In this document: positions 7,230-15,151 of the stretch, one piece after another
Numbering within the stretch: position 1 is the first letter of the stretch
How the letters are laid out: each line of letters begins with the position of its first letter
Source: Candidatus Methylumidiphilus alinenensis
Lineage (GTDB): Bacteria; Pseudomonadota; Gammaproteobacteria; Methylococcales; Methylococcaceae
NCBI GenBank assembly: GCA_003242955.1
Contig: QJPH01000438.1
Span: forward strand, 1 to 38,734
Length of the DNA stretch: 38,734 nucleotides
Reading direction: 5' to 3'
Translations under genes and position numbers: made by a program
The notes under the pieces: generated by a model
Told to the model about the DNA's origin: nothing
Database searches by the model: none
Seen by the model: only the letters and a program-made list of their open reading frames with translations

Positions 7230-7765
7230 GGCTGCACCTGCACTTGCAAATCAATGGTATTAATCGGCGTTGACGGAATATTCGATGCCGAACTGCCAAA
7301 CACCACGGTTTTAACTTGATACGCAACGGAAGGCAGATAAGCATTCGTATGCATGAGCCAGAGCGCGCTTTGGTCGGCAAGGTCGAACGTGATGATGTCG
7401 ACAGCCAATTCCCCCAAACTTGCGGCCATGTCGGGTGCGTTTTGCGGGTTAAAACTGCGGTGGGTTTGGAAAAACTGGATGGTTTGGGAGAGATATTTAA
7501 GGCTAGTCTGGTAATCGGTGACGGTGACGACAAACAGGACATTCAGATTGATATTCATGGTCGGGCAGCTAGGAGTGCCGCGTTGCCCCATGACCGGGTC
7601 TTTTTCAATGCGGTAGAGCAGCACGTTGACCTTGCCCGGTTTCAGAGTGAACTGGCTGGTCGCCGGGTTGATGGCCGGAAAGTCTGCCGCCGACCCGTCC
7701 AAAGACAGGGAAGCAAAATAGCTGTTCAATTGGTTTTTCAGCAGCACCAGCACATCATTGATCAT
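7226..7765 (-). CDS. DUF4255 family eCIS cap/terminator protein (Afp16/Pvc16-like)
   Basis: This 179-aa protein resembles the DUF4255 cap proteins that end the tube and sheath of eCIS particles. MINDVLVLLKNQLN at the start, KVNVLLYRIEKDP, LNVLFVVTVTDYQTSLKYLSQTIQFFQ, ITTFDLAD-like sequence (IITFDLADQSALW) and PSVAYQVKTVVF fit the family. I chose the ATG at 7765 because the family begins with this motif; a longer frame from 7924 has no similarity to it. The gene leads the operon here, while in Afp/PVC it is the last structural gene. Its stop overlaps the next start (ATGA), so the two are coupled. An AT-rich inverted repeat lies about 80-100 bp upstream. Confidence 0.85.
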   Translation of the reverse strand: MINDVLVLLKNQLNSYFASLSLDGSAADFPAINPATSQFTLKPGKVNVLLYRIEKDPVMGQRGTPSCPTMNINLNVLFVVTVTDYQTSLKYLSQTIQFFQTHRSFNPQNAPDMAASLGELAVDIITFDLADQSALWLMHTNAYLPSVAYQVKTVVFGSSASNIPSTPINTIDLQVQVQP

Positions 7766-7841
7766 CGCGTGGACTCTCCCGGCAGTCGTTATTAGATGTG
7801 GGATAGTCTGGACTTCCGCCTTAGGGTTTGTATATAGGAAA

Positions 7842-7865
7842 AAATCTGATTTTTCTATCAGATTT
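7842..7865. promoter_or_regulatory. AT-rich inverted repeat upstream of the cap-type gene
   Basis: AAATCTGAT and ATCAGATTT form a 9-bp perfect inverted repeat with a 6-base spacer, followed by a T run when read on the minus strand. It could be an operator for the eCIS operon or a weak leader terminator. The sequence does not decide between these. Confidence 0.35.
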
Positions 7866-7924
7866 AGTTTGCAAAAAACCAATTTATTGATGAAGAAACT
7901 TATAGATTTGGGTCGGAGGAACAC

Positions 7925-8308
7925 CGTGACGGGGCAATCTTGTTGACACAGCCGTCATACCGTTCGGCAATCCCTGCCGGAACGACGGGCAAACCCGCGT
8001 CAACAGCATGGGAGATAGGGGGATATCCAATGCTGTTGAATTAAGGCTTGCGAATAGCCAACGCCGGGAGTGCAAGGCTTGCCTTGCTAGGATTTACAGG
8101 GGGTTGGGAACCTCGCAAGGCAAGCCTTGCACTCCATTCGTGCTTAACTTAATGGCAGTGAGGGTTAGGGTGGGGGCGGGATAGAACCGTGGAATTGCCG
8201 ACATTGATGCTGGCCTCCAAGCTTTTAACTTGCCCCCTCCCAACCTCCCCCCGATGGGGGGAGGGGTGTGTCAACAGCATTGGGGGGATTTCCTGATGCC
8301 GAATCGGA
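7925..8308. repeat. Repeat-filled gap between the eCIS cap gene and the 138-aa gene
   Basis: No convincing gene lies here. The stretch holds a diverged CCGTTCGGCAATCCCTGCCGGAACG palindrome (about 7967-7988), a family B element (8028-8160), and TCAACAGCATTG at 8273-8284. The last matches a family B end and may mark a further degraded copy. GTCAACAGCAT also occurs at about 7999, and GGGGGGAGGGGTG runs fill the rest. Any promoter for the cap gene would have to lie at its left end. Confidence 0.6.
8028..8160. mobile_element. Family B element, copy B2
   Basis: This 133-bp element begins CAATGCTGTTGAATTAAG and ends CTTAACTTAATGGCAGTG. Its interior is a long hairpin made of GGAGTGCAAGGCTTGCCTTG and its complement, unrelated to the interiors of the other two copies. 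It sits in the gap upstream of the eCIS cap gene. Confidence 0.7.
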
Positions 8309-8725
8309 TTACTGACCTTCGCCCAGAATTCCGCGTAGCCGGTCACCCAATCGCGCAAACTCGACTGGATTGCTTTTTTGAAATTGCCTGACCTGTTCCT
8401 CGATAGAGTGGGCCAAGGATGAAGCCTGATCCTTCTTGATGTTGTCTATTTTAAGTTGGATATCTTTCAGACGATCAAGGGATTCCGCTGCCTTTGGCGA
8501 CAATGGGGCTTGTTTGTCGGCAAGCTCTACAAGAACCTTGGTAAGTAAGCCCAACTGGGTTCCATAAGACGCTTCATCAAACGCCTTCTTCTCAATTTTT
8601 CCGTCGCCGGCATCGGCGTTGATGGAGTCGAAGAACCAATCCATATTGGGTTCGATCTGTTGGGCCACACTACCGCTCCACGGAAAGTAGAGTTGAGGGG
8701 CATAAAGCCAAAGCCATGGGAACAT
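8309..8725 (-). CDS. 138-aa protein upstream of the eCIS operon, function unknown
   Basis: The start is well supported: GGAGAAGG lies 4 bases before the ATG at 8725. The N-terminal ~30 residues are aromatic and hydrophobic (MFPWLWLYAPQLYFPWSG) and resemble a membrane-surface segment rather than a cleavable signal. Next comes a conserved-looking block, NMDWFFDSINADAGDGKIEKKAFDEASYG, then a predicted coiled coil (about 75-120) rich in K, D and Q. I cannot name its family. It has the same direction as the eCIS genes but is separated from them by 543 bp of repeats, so membership of the operon is uncertain. Confidence 0.7.
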   Translation of the reverse strand: MFPWLWLYAPQLYFPWSGSVAQQIEPNMDWFFDSINADAGDGKIEKKAFDEASYGTQLGLLTKVLVELADKQAPLSPKAAESLDRLKDIQLKIDNIKKDQASSLAHSIEEQVRQFQKSNPVEFARLGDRLRGILGEGQ

Positions 8726-8745
8726 TTGCCTTCTCCGTTAATATC

Positions 8746-8868
8746 TCAAATTGATGGAGGCTCTAGTTGCAGGTTCCAACCTTCTTGGACATTGACTTCG
8801 CCTAATAAGAAAAAAACGCCTATAATCAGGGTCACAACTTTCAAAGCTAGAATTTTTTGCTTGTTCAT
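8746..8868 (-). CDS. Possible 40-aa membrane peptide
   Basis: A short frame encodes MNKQKILALKVVTLIIGVFF followed by a polar tail. The N-terminus is a Lys-flanked hydrophobic segment like an uncleaved signal or single membrane helix. It ends 20 bases before the 138-aa gene, and the Shine-Dalgarno of that gene lies in the gap. Its own ribosome binding site is not evident, so it may be a leader peptide or chance. Confidence 0.35.
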   Translation of the reverse strand: MNKQKILALKVVTLIIGVFFLLGEVNVQEGWNLQLEPPSI

Positions 8869-9609
8869 GATAATTATTACCGAGTAAAATACTAGTTAAA
8901 TCGGACTACAATATACGCACCGATATAATATGACCACAGTCAATAAAAAACAATAGCTACAGCGTTTTCATATTCTAATAGTTACTTACTTAACGTACAT
9001 CCATGTCGGCAAAGGGTTGCCAACCTACTGTGTAACAAGGGTCGTAGGGCGGCAACCCCTTGCCGCCAAAGATAAACAAAGTAATCAATCGAAGTTAAAA
9101 ACGCTGTATAATGCAGATTTTGACATGGATAACCCACATGTATCTGGCATCAAGGGATGTAAGTTTCGGTCTATGACAAGTCTGGGAAAGCAGGAAAAGC
9201 CGTCGTTTCGGCAGGGATGCCGAAATCCAGGCCATGGACGGTAATAAGTCGGTTATGCAAATGCTTAAATTAGGTAACATGCCAACCCGCAGTTTCATGT
9301 TCGCGGTTACTGGGAAATCGGTCGCGGCCCCCCCCAGTTTGCCATCCTTGGACGCTGGATTTCGGCATCCATGCCGAAATGACGGGTCTTCTACACTTCG
9401 AGCGCTGGATCGAGGGAACCAGAAAAGACGGCTACAAACTTAGGGCGGGGCTGTTCAAGGCCGTTCGTGGTGAGTCCTGAGCTTGTCGAAGGATCGAACC
9501 ATGAACGGCTTAAACGTCCACCCTTCGACTGCTCGACAGGCTCGCAGCTCAGGGCGAACGGTTAAGCTTTTCACCTGTCCCGCCTTAAGCTGATAGCCTT
9601 TCATGGCTA
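8869..9609. repeat. Intergenic stretch made of several palindromic repeats
   Basis: No gene is supported here. The first ~130 bp are AT-rich and could carry a minus-strand promoter. Then come a GGCAAAGGGTTGCC hairpin pair (about 9005-9067), a family D element (9200-9385), and an inverted pair built on CTGAGCTTGTCGAAGG and CCTTCGACTGCTCGACAGG (about 9454-9562), a common bacterial intergenic repeat. The apparent frames across this stretch run through repeats. Confidence 0.6.
9200..9385. repeat. Family D element, copy D1
   Basis: The two arms, 9200-9241 and about 9342-9385, are inverted copies that each contain a TTTCGGCAT...ATGCCGAAA-type palindrome joined to CCATGGACGG or its complement-like CCATCCTTGGACGCTGG. 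The interior (9242-9341) shares words such as CCCGCAGTTTCATGTTC with copy D2 at 10418-10595 (CCCGTAGTTTCATGTTC). The copies therefore belong to one element about 180 bp long. They flank the ABC ATPase gene. Confidence 0.65.
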
Positions 9610-10359
9610 TCATAACAGTGCGCTTATCTCAGGATGCCCGGTGACAAGCCGTTGGCGGAAGGCTTCAACTTCGGACTCGTCTTCCCTTGCGCAACGGGGA
9701 ATATCGACTACGACTTCATGTAATAGCGAAGCAGGCGGGGCGGACAGGAAAAGCAACCGGTCGGCCAAGGTGATCGCCTCGCGCAAATCGTGGGTGACGA
9801 ACAGCACGGTATGCGGTCGCTCCTGCCAGACGCGGATAAGCAACTGCCGCACCCGTCGTGCCGTGGGCGCATCAAGCGAGACAAATGGCTCGTCCATCAG
9901 CAACAGCGTCGGTTGGATGGCGAAAGCCCGCACCAAAGCGACCCGCCGGCTCATTCCCAAAGATAGCCTTTCCGGGTACTGGCCCTGCGACTGGGCCAGC
10001 CCCATCACGTCCAATAGATGGTCAACTGCCCTGCCGTCTTGACCGGCAGGCAAGGCTAGGTCAATGTTTTCCCGCACAGTGCGCCAAGGCAATAAACGGG
10101 GATTTTGGAACATATAACCAATGCGTAGCGTTCCGCCTGCCTCGTCGGCCTTGATCGAACCCTCGAAATGCGGGTCCAGCCCGGCGATCAGATTCAGCAA
10201 CGTCGTCTTGCCGCACCCGGAAGGCCCGACCAGACAAACGAACTCCCCTGCCCCCAACTCGATGCGCAGGTTTTGTATCGCCACATGCCCGACCGACCCC
10301 TGCTTGGCGGGATAGGTTTTGTTGCGGATGTCAATCACTATACGGCTCGTAACAGTCAT
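9610..10359 (-). CDS. ABC transporter ATPase (SsuB/TauB/NrtD-like)
   Basis: This 249-aa protein is the nucleotide-binding subunit of a nitrate/sulfonate/taurine-type importer. Walker A is GPSGCGKTTLLNLIAG (about residues 43-58), the Q-loop is YMFQNPRLLPW, the signature is the family-typical LSLGMSRRVALVRAF, Walker B is LLLMDEPFVSLD, and the H-loop is VTHDLREA. The permease gene lies upstream on the same strand, 324 bp away. The gap is filled by a family D repeat, so co-expression may be weakened. No periplasmic binding protein gene is near, so the substrate cannot be named. The Shine-Dalgarno is weak. Confidence 0.9.
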   Translation of the reverse strand: MTVTSRIVIDIRNKTYPAKQGSVGHVAIQNLRIELGAGEFVCLVGPSGCGKTTLLNLIAGLDPHFEGSIKADEAGGTLRIGYMFQNPRLLPWRTVRENIDLALPAGQDGRAVDHLLDVMGLAQSQGQYPERLSLGMSRRVALVRAFAIQPTLLLMDEPFVSLDAPTARRVRQLLIRVWQERPHTVLFVTHDLREAITLADRLLFLSAPPASLLHEVVVDIPRCAREDESEVEAFRQRLVTGHPEISALL

Positions 10360-10417
10360 TTTAGTTTGCCAATTCCCAAGCCCCGATTCTCATCATTGTA
10401 GACAAGTAGACCCAACC

Positions 10418-10595
10418 CCGTCATTTCGGCAGGGATGCCGAAATCCAGGCCATGGACGGTATCCAGTCGATTGCACATGCGCTTGATTAAGATTGCTTGC
10501 CAGCCCGTAGTTTCATGTTCTTGAATACAGGGACACTTGTCGTGAACCCATGTTGCCATCCGTGGACGCTGGATTTCGGCATCCTGCCGAAATGA
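10418..10595. repeat. Family D element, copy D2, inside the ABC transporter operon
   Basis: The arms contain TTTCGGCAGGGATGCCGAAA and ATTTCGGCATCCTGCCGAAAT, joined to CCATGGACGG and CCATCCGTGGACGCTGG. The interior is similar to D1. Outside the arms lie TAGACAAGTAGA and ACACTTGTGTATAACGGCG; the latter matches the outer sequence of the nested palindrome at 24169-24256. It occupies the space between the permease stop and the ATPase start. Confidence 0.65.
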
Positions 10596-10683
10596 CGTGC
10601 CTCCAACACTTGTGTATAACGGCGAGAGCAGTCGCTTGGGAACCAGCGCAGAGGAGGAAAATCAAATATAAATTGGTTATAAA

Positions 10684-11427
10684 TCATCGCCGCCACCGCA
10701 TGGCATGGCGGTCCAGCGGTTTCAAAATCAACAGTTCGATACACTGGATCACCGTCACAAAAGCAATGGTATAGGCCAGAATGCCGGCGACATTGAACAT
10801 TTGGAAAAACAAGTGCAACTGGTAGCCCATACCATTGCCACGCCCAAGGAGTTCGACCACTAGAATAATTTTCCAAATCAAGGCAATGCCGGTGCGCGCC
10901 GCGCCGATTAGATACGGGAACAATGGCGGCCAGATGACATGGCGCAAGGTTTTCCAGCGACCGAACTGATAAGCTTGGGCCATTTCCAGCAGATCGCGGT
11001 CCAACGCCCGCGCACCCTCCCGCACCGTCACCACCACGTTGGGCAATTTATTGGCCACCACGGCGGCAATGGCGGCAACCTCGGTCAACCCAAACCAGAC
11101 ATAACAGAGGATGATGGTCACCAGCGCAGGGACATTAAGGAAAATGACCAGCCAATTGTCGAAAAAACGGTCTAACTTTTCATGTCGGCCTAAAATAATG
11201 CCGATCAGCGACCCCAAACTCATCGCCAACACAAAACTCACCAACAACCGTGCCAACGTCACCCCCAAATGATAGGGCAACTGGCCTGATTTGATTTCTC
11301 CATAAAGCACACTAAACACCTCTTCCGGTTCGGGCAAGGCGGGCGAATCCAGCAACACTGCCAAAACCTGCCAGAGCGCTAGGAACAATAGTGACGAAAA
11401 AATAGGATGTTGCAGGGCGGAATGCAT
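10684..11427 (-). CDS. ABC transporter permease (SsuC/TauC-like)
   Basis: This 247-aa inner-membrane protein has about six hydrophobic segments. Its typical binding-protein-dependent permease region includes SLGSLIGIILGRHEKLD, DNWLVIFLNVPALVTIILCYVWFGLTEVAAI and the coupling loop EMAQAYQFGRWKTLRHVIWPPLFPYLIGAARTGIALIWK. It partners with the ATPase encoded downstream. I chose the ATG at 11427 because AGGTAAG lies just upstream; the frame is open one codon further to a TTG. Sulfonate, taurine, nitrate and pyrimidine-precursor importers share this permease type, so the substrate is open. Confidence 0.88.
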   Translation of the reverse strand: MHSALQHPIFSSLLFLALWQVLAVLLDSPALPEPEEVFSVLYGEIKSGQLPYHLGVTLARLLVSFVLAMSLGSLIGIILGRHEKLDRFFDNWLVIFLNVPALVTIILCYVWFGLTEVAAIAAVVANKLPNVVVTVREGARALDRDLLEMAQAYQFGRWKTLRHVIWPPLFPYLIGAARTGIALIWKIILVVELLGRGNGMGYQLHLFFQMFNVAGILAYTIAFVTVIQCIELLILKPLDRHAMRWRR

Positions 11428-11517
11428 CAACTTACCTGATTAACAAGTCGTATCAGCTAAACCCAAAGCGTCGAAGTCCCGGTATGGATCACCAGAACAT
11501 AGGCTCCATGGACAGCG

Positions 11518-11573
11518 AGGTTTGGGGGCATCCCTGCAATCTGGATTCCGGCGATCCATGCCGGAATGACGGA
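11518..11573. repeat. Diverged family D-type palindrome
   Basis: CTGGATTCCGGCGATCCATG continues into GCCGGAATGACGG, an imperfect palindrome of the widespread GGATTCCGGCAT...ATGCCGGAATGACG type. It lies between the permease start and the end of the hybrid kinase gene. Confidence 0.5.
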
Positions 11574-11604
11574 ATAGCTGAAACATCGTTCTAGTCAGGT
11601 TAGT

Positions 11605-14600
11605 TTATATTAAGGACAACTCAGCTAGAATAGCCTCGGCCAAAACCGAATATTCTGCAATAGCGACCTTACTCAACCGGTTAATTTTTTCAACGTCAAT
11701 ATTTTCACTTAACGCATCGTTCAGCCATTGCGCGTTTGCCTGTAATGACGTGGCCCCCATCGTACCGGCCAGACCTTTGAGGGTATGGGCGATACGTTTA
11801 GCGGTGATCCAATCGCCTTCCACCAATGCCTGTCGTAAATTAGCCATTTCGACAGGCTGTCTTAGCGCGAACTTGCGTAGAAGTCTAATGTAACTTCCCT
11901 GCTTGCCGGCCAAGCTGACTAACCCTATTTGTGGGTTTAGGCCTGGTATGGCGGCAAGCTGTGCCATTTGGTCTTCCATGGACGGGGGTGAAGAGGAAAT
12001 AGCCGGCAACACCATAGCATCTGTTTCATGGGCAGTCGATAGTTTGCCGTTCAACCAGAACGACAGCGTCTCGTACAACTCTTTCACTACAATGGGTTTG
12101 GCGACGTGACCGTTCATCCCTGAGTCAATATAAAGGTCAACATCTTCGGGGAAGGCGTTCGCGGTAAGTGCCAAAATAGGAACATCGGCCCGATCTGGCA
12201 TCCGTCGAATAACGCGGGTCGCTTCCAAACCATCCATTTTAGGCATTTGAATATCCATCAGAATCAGATCGTAAGTTTGCGCTGCGACCCGGTTGACGGC
12301 TTCCACCCCGTTCGATGCCACATCCACCGCCATACCGGCATTTCTGAGCAATTCAAAGGCTATTTCTTGGTTAATTACATTGTCTTCAACCAGCAACACG
12401 CGGACATGGCCATGGCCTTTTGCCAGGCTATCCGCTAGGCCAGTCATCGAGAACGTCTCGTCTTGCCGGGGCGGAGCTTGCGAACCCTTGCTTAAAGGTA
12501 TCACGCACCAGAAGGTGCTACCGATGCCCAATGCGCTGTCAACGCCAATGCTTCCACCCATTTGTTCCACCAAGCGTTTACAAATGGCCAATCCAAGCCC
12601 GGTCCCGCCAAATTTACGAGTGCTTTGGTTGTCCGCCTGCTCGAAGAAATTGAACAAGCGTGGCTGGTCCTGGGATGAAATGCCTAAACCAGTGTCCTGC
12701 ACCTCAAACCGAACCAAGAAGTTTTCTTCACCCGGAGACATCCGCAACACTCTGACAGTGACTTTGCCCTTTTCTGTGAACTTTAATGCATTGCCTACTA
12801 AATTTAACAGTATTTGCCGGATTCGCATCCTGTCCCCTCTGAGAATCTCGGGCAGGCCGGGGTCTATTTCAGACGACAAATCCACGTTTGACGCGTCCGC
12901 CTTGTCGGCAAGCAAATTGATAACCCCCTCGATTTTTTCCCGTAGCGGAAAGTCGGAGATTTCCAACCTGAGCTTGCCCGCTTCGATTTTAGAAATGTCC
13001 AGAATATCATTGACGATGGACAATAGATGATGGGCCGCCTGGGCAATGGTTTGGATTTTCCTTTTGACGTTCCCATCCAACTCCTGCATTTGTAAAAGCT
13101 GTGCCATCCCAAGTATGCTGTTCAACGGTGTCCGTATTTCGTGGCTCATGTTCGCCAGGAACGCACCTTTGGCCCGGTTGGCCGCCTCGGCTGCCTGTGT
13201 TGTCTCGGCAAGCCTCTCCATCAACTGCTTGCGCAAAGTAATCTCCCGCCAGCCGCAATAATAAAATGGCGATCCGCCAATCTTGATGGGTGTCAGGGAA
13301 ACATCCACATAAAAATCGGAACCGTCCCTGCGAATGCAGTGCCAGTCAAAGCGCTGGCTCCGTCCTTGACGGAGTTCATTCATAACTTCTGTGGATATTT
13401 CGTCACTTCTGCGCCCATCATCCTGGAGTTCCGGGGAAACATCGTCAGGGGTCAGGCCAATAAACTCTTCCTTTGTCAGTTGGATCAAGTCCAAAGCCGC
13501 CTGATTGCATTCGACAAAATAGTATTCCTTCATCAGTATTACGGGGTCCAAGGAGTCTTGGAAAAGCCTTCGGAAAGTTTCCTCGCGTTCCTGCAAAATA
13601 GCCTCGGCCAATTTTCGCGCATCAATGTCGGTGTGCGTCCCAATCATCCGTAGTGGTTTTCCATCAGGCGACCAATGCGTCACCTTTCCGCAAGTATATA
13701 TCCAGCGATACCCGCCTTGTTTGGTGCGAAGGCGAAGATCGGCCCGATAATCAGGATTGTTGCCGACAAAATAATCTTGCAAACTCTGCATCACACCCGC
13801 CCTGTCGTCAGGATGGATCAATTGCTCCCAAGCATCAACATTGCCGTCGATATCGTCTTCCGCATAACCCAGCATGCTTTTCCAACGAGGGGAAAAGAGT
13901 ACCTTGCCACTATCAAGAGCCCAATCCCAGACACCCATCTCGTGGCTATCCAGTGCGACATGCCAGCGCATTTCTTTTTCGGACAATTCTTCGGTCCGTT
14001 CTTTCACCTTCTGTTCAAGCTGCTGGTTCAAGAGCAGCAGTTCTTGCTCCATCACCAACCGATGCCCTAGGTTTTGGTTGCGCCAAACCAGAAATAGAAT
14101 TAGGTAACTTACAAACAAAGTGCTGGTAAAGAACGCCCCTGAGAATAAACCTAACCGGTGAATCTTGGCATACGCTTCATTTTTGTCCATCTTGGCCACC
14201 ATGATCCAAGGTGTTTCCTTGATTGGCGTCACATAGGACAATACCGGCTGCCCACGGTAATCCGTGCCATTTTTAACAATCCCTCGATAGCCCCGCAAAC
14301 CTCTAGCGTCAGGCAATTCAATGTTATGAAAGGGCATCCGTTTGACCATGGCTGGTATTTTTAACAGGTACAACGGGCTTATGTACTCGATAGACTCGCC
14401 TTCGCGACGCACTAAAATCGTTTCAGCAGTGGCATGGGGAACAGGCCATGAAGTCAGCATGGGATACAGATAATCCTCCGGGTTCACTGTCAGATACAAA
14501 GCGCCAATAGTTTGCCCTGACTGGGTGACGAACGGGGCCATCACCCCCAATTCGATCTTTCCGTCGATATTCCTATGCAAATCGACAAATCTGGGCCTGC

Positions 14601-15111
14601 CGTCGCGGATTACTTCCAAGACCAACGGGCTGTGTTCGGCCAGATCCGCTGCCCCCCCCACCGTCAAAACAACTTGACCCTGGGTGTCGAACACGACGAG
14701 GGAGTCGAAATGGCGACTGTCGCGAATTTGCCCCAACCGGGTAAGGATTGATTTTTTCAAGGCTTCATCCTTTTGCCCATTTTGCAACCACGCACCCAAC
14801 ATATCGGCCAAGAAACTACCTTCACTGAATATAACGGTTTCTTGGCTTATATTTGATAACCAAAGTTCAATCTGTTGTTTTTTTTGTTCGGCTATGGTTG
14901 TCAGGCTTTGCTGCACCTCTTCCCTGATGGATTGCCTTGCCTTCAAGAAGGCATAGCCACCTATGCCACCTAAAATCAAAACCGGCAGCAACGCAATGAA
15001 AACCCAGCCCAGGCGATGCCACTGTGATCGGATTTTTGGCGCAGATACCCCTGGCGCTTGCCCTGGGGAAATTGAAGGGGAACCATCACCCACCATCATA
15101 CCTAAGTTCAT
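11605..15111 (-). CDS. Hybrid sensor histidine kinase with PAS, REC and Hpt domains
   Basis: This 1168-aa membrane kinase has a membrane helix at ~34-56, a large periplasmic sensor region (~57-320, dCACHE-like), a second helix (~323-345), a short coiled coil, PAS1 with PAC (~385-505), PAS2 (~510-630), HisKA with phospho-acceptor H657 in NMSHEIRTPLNS, HATPase with NALKF, DTGLGIS and GGTGLGLAI, a receiver with D953 in LMDIQMPKMDG, and a C-terminal Hpt with H1109 in AHTLKGLAGTMGA. This gives a complete internal phosphorelay. It lies 40 bp downstream of a response regulator gene and probably shares its operon. A 12-bp tandem duplication (AACTTAGGTATG) covers the start, so initiation could be at 15111, 15099 or 15096. 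Confidence 0.93.
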   Translation of the reverse strand: MNLGMMVGDGSPSISPGQAPGVSAPKIRSQWHRLGWVFIALLPVLILGGIGGYAFLKARQSIREEVQQSLTTIAEQKKQQIELWLSNISQETVIFSEGSFLADMLGAWLQNGQKDEALKKSILTRLGQIRDSRHFDSLVVFDTQGQVVLTVGGAADLAEHSPLVLEVIRDGRPRFVDLHRNIDGKIELGVMAPFVTQSGQTIGALYLTVNPEDYLYPMLTSWPVPHATAETILVRREGESIEYISPLYLLKIPAMVKRMPFHNIELPDARGLRGYRGIVKNGTDYRGQPVLSYVTPIKETPWIMVAKMDKNEAYAKIHRLGLFSGAFFTSTLFVSYLILFLVWRNQNLGHRLVMEQELLLLNQQLEQKVKERTEELSEKEMRWHVALDSHEMGVWDWALDSGKVLFSPRWKSMLGYAEDDIDGNVDAWEQLIHPDDRAGVMQSLQDYFVGNNPDYRADLRLRTKQGGYRWIYTCGKVTHWSPDGKPLRMIGTHTDIDARKLAEAILQEREETFRRLFQDSLDPVILMKEYYFVECNQAALDLIQLTKEEFIGLTPDDVSPELQDDGRRSDEISTEVMNELRQGRSQRFDWHCIRRDGSDFYVDVSLTPIKIGGSPFYYCGWREITLRKQLMERLAETTQAAEAANRAKGAFLANMSHEIRTPLNSILGMAQLLQMQELDGNVKRKIQTIAQAAHHLLSIVNDILDISKIEAGKLRLEISDFPLREKIEGVINLLADKADASNVDLSSEIDPGLPEILRGDRMRIRQILLNLVGNALKFTEKGKVTVRVLRMSPGEENFLVRFEVQDTGLGISSQDQPRLFNFFEQADNQSTRKFGGTGLGLAICKRLVEQMGGSIGVDSALGIGSTFWCVIPLSKGSQAPPRQDETFSMTGLADSLAKGHGHVRVLLVEDNVINQEIAFELLRNAGMAVDVASNGVEAVNRVAAQTYDLILMDIQMPKMDGLEATRVIRRMPDRADVPILALTANAFPEDVDLYIDSGMNGHVAKPIVVKELYETLSFWLNGKLSTAHETDAMVLPAISSSPPSMEDQMAQLAAIPGLNPQIGLVSLAGKQGSYIRLLRKFALRQPVEMANLRQALVEGDWITAKRIAHTLKGLAGTMGATSLQANAQWLNDALSENIDVEKINRLSKVAIAEYSVLAEAILAELSLI

Positions 15112-15151
15112 ACCTAAGTTCGGGAAACTGAACGGGGACTATCACTCGCTT

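Noticed and set aside
7884-8075. Short minus-strand frame upstream of the cap gene
   Set aside because: It runs through palindromic repeats and a family B end; composition is repeat-driven.
9017-9443. Small plus-strand frames between the 138-aa gene and the ABC genes
   Set aside because: They read through hairpin repeats and the family D element.
12293-13030. 245-aa open frame on the plus strand opposite the hybrid kinase
   Set aside because: It mirrors the HATPase and receiver region of a clear kinase, has a composition typical of antisense frames and no ribosome binding site.
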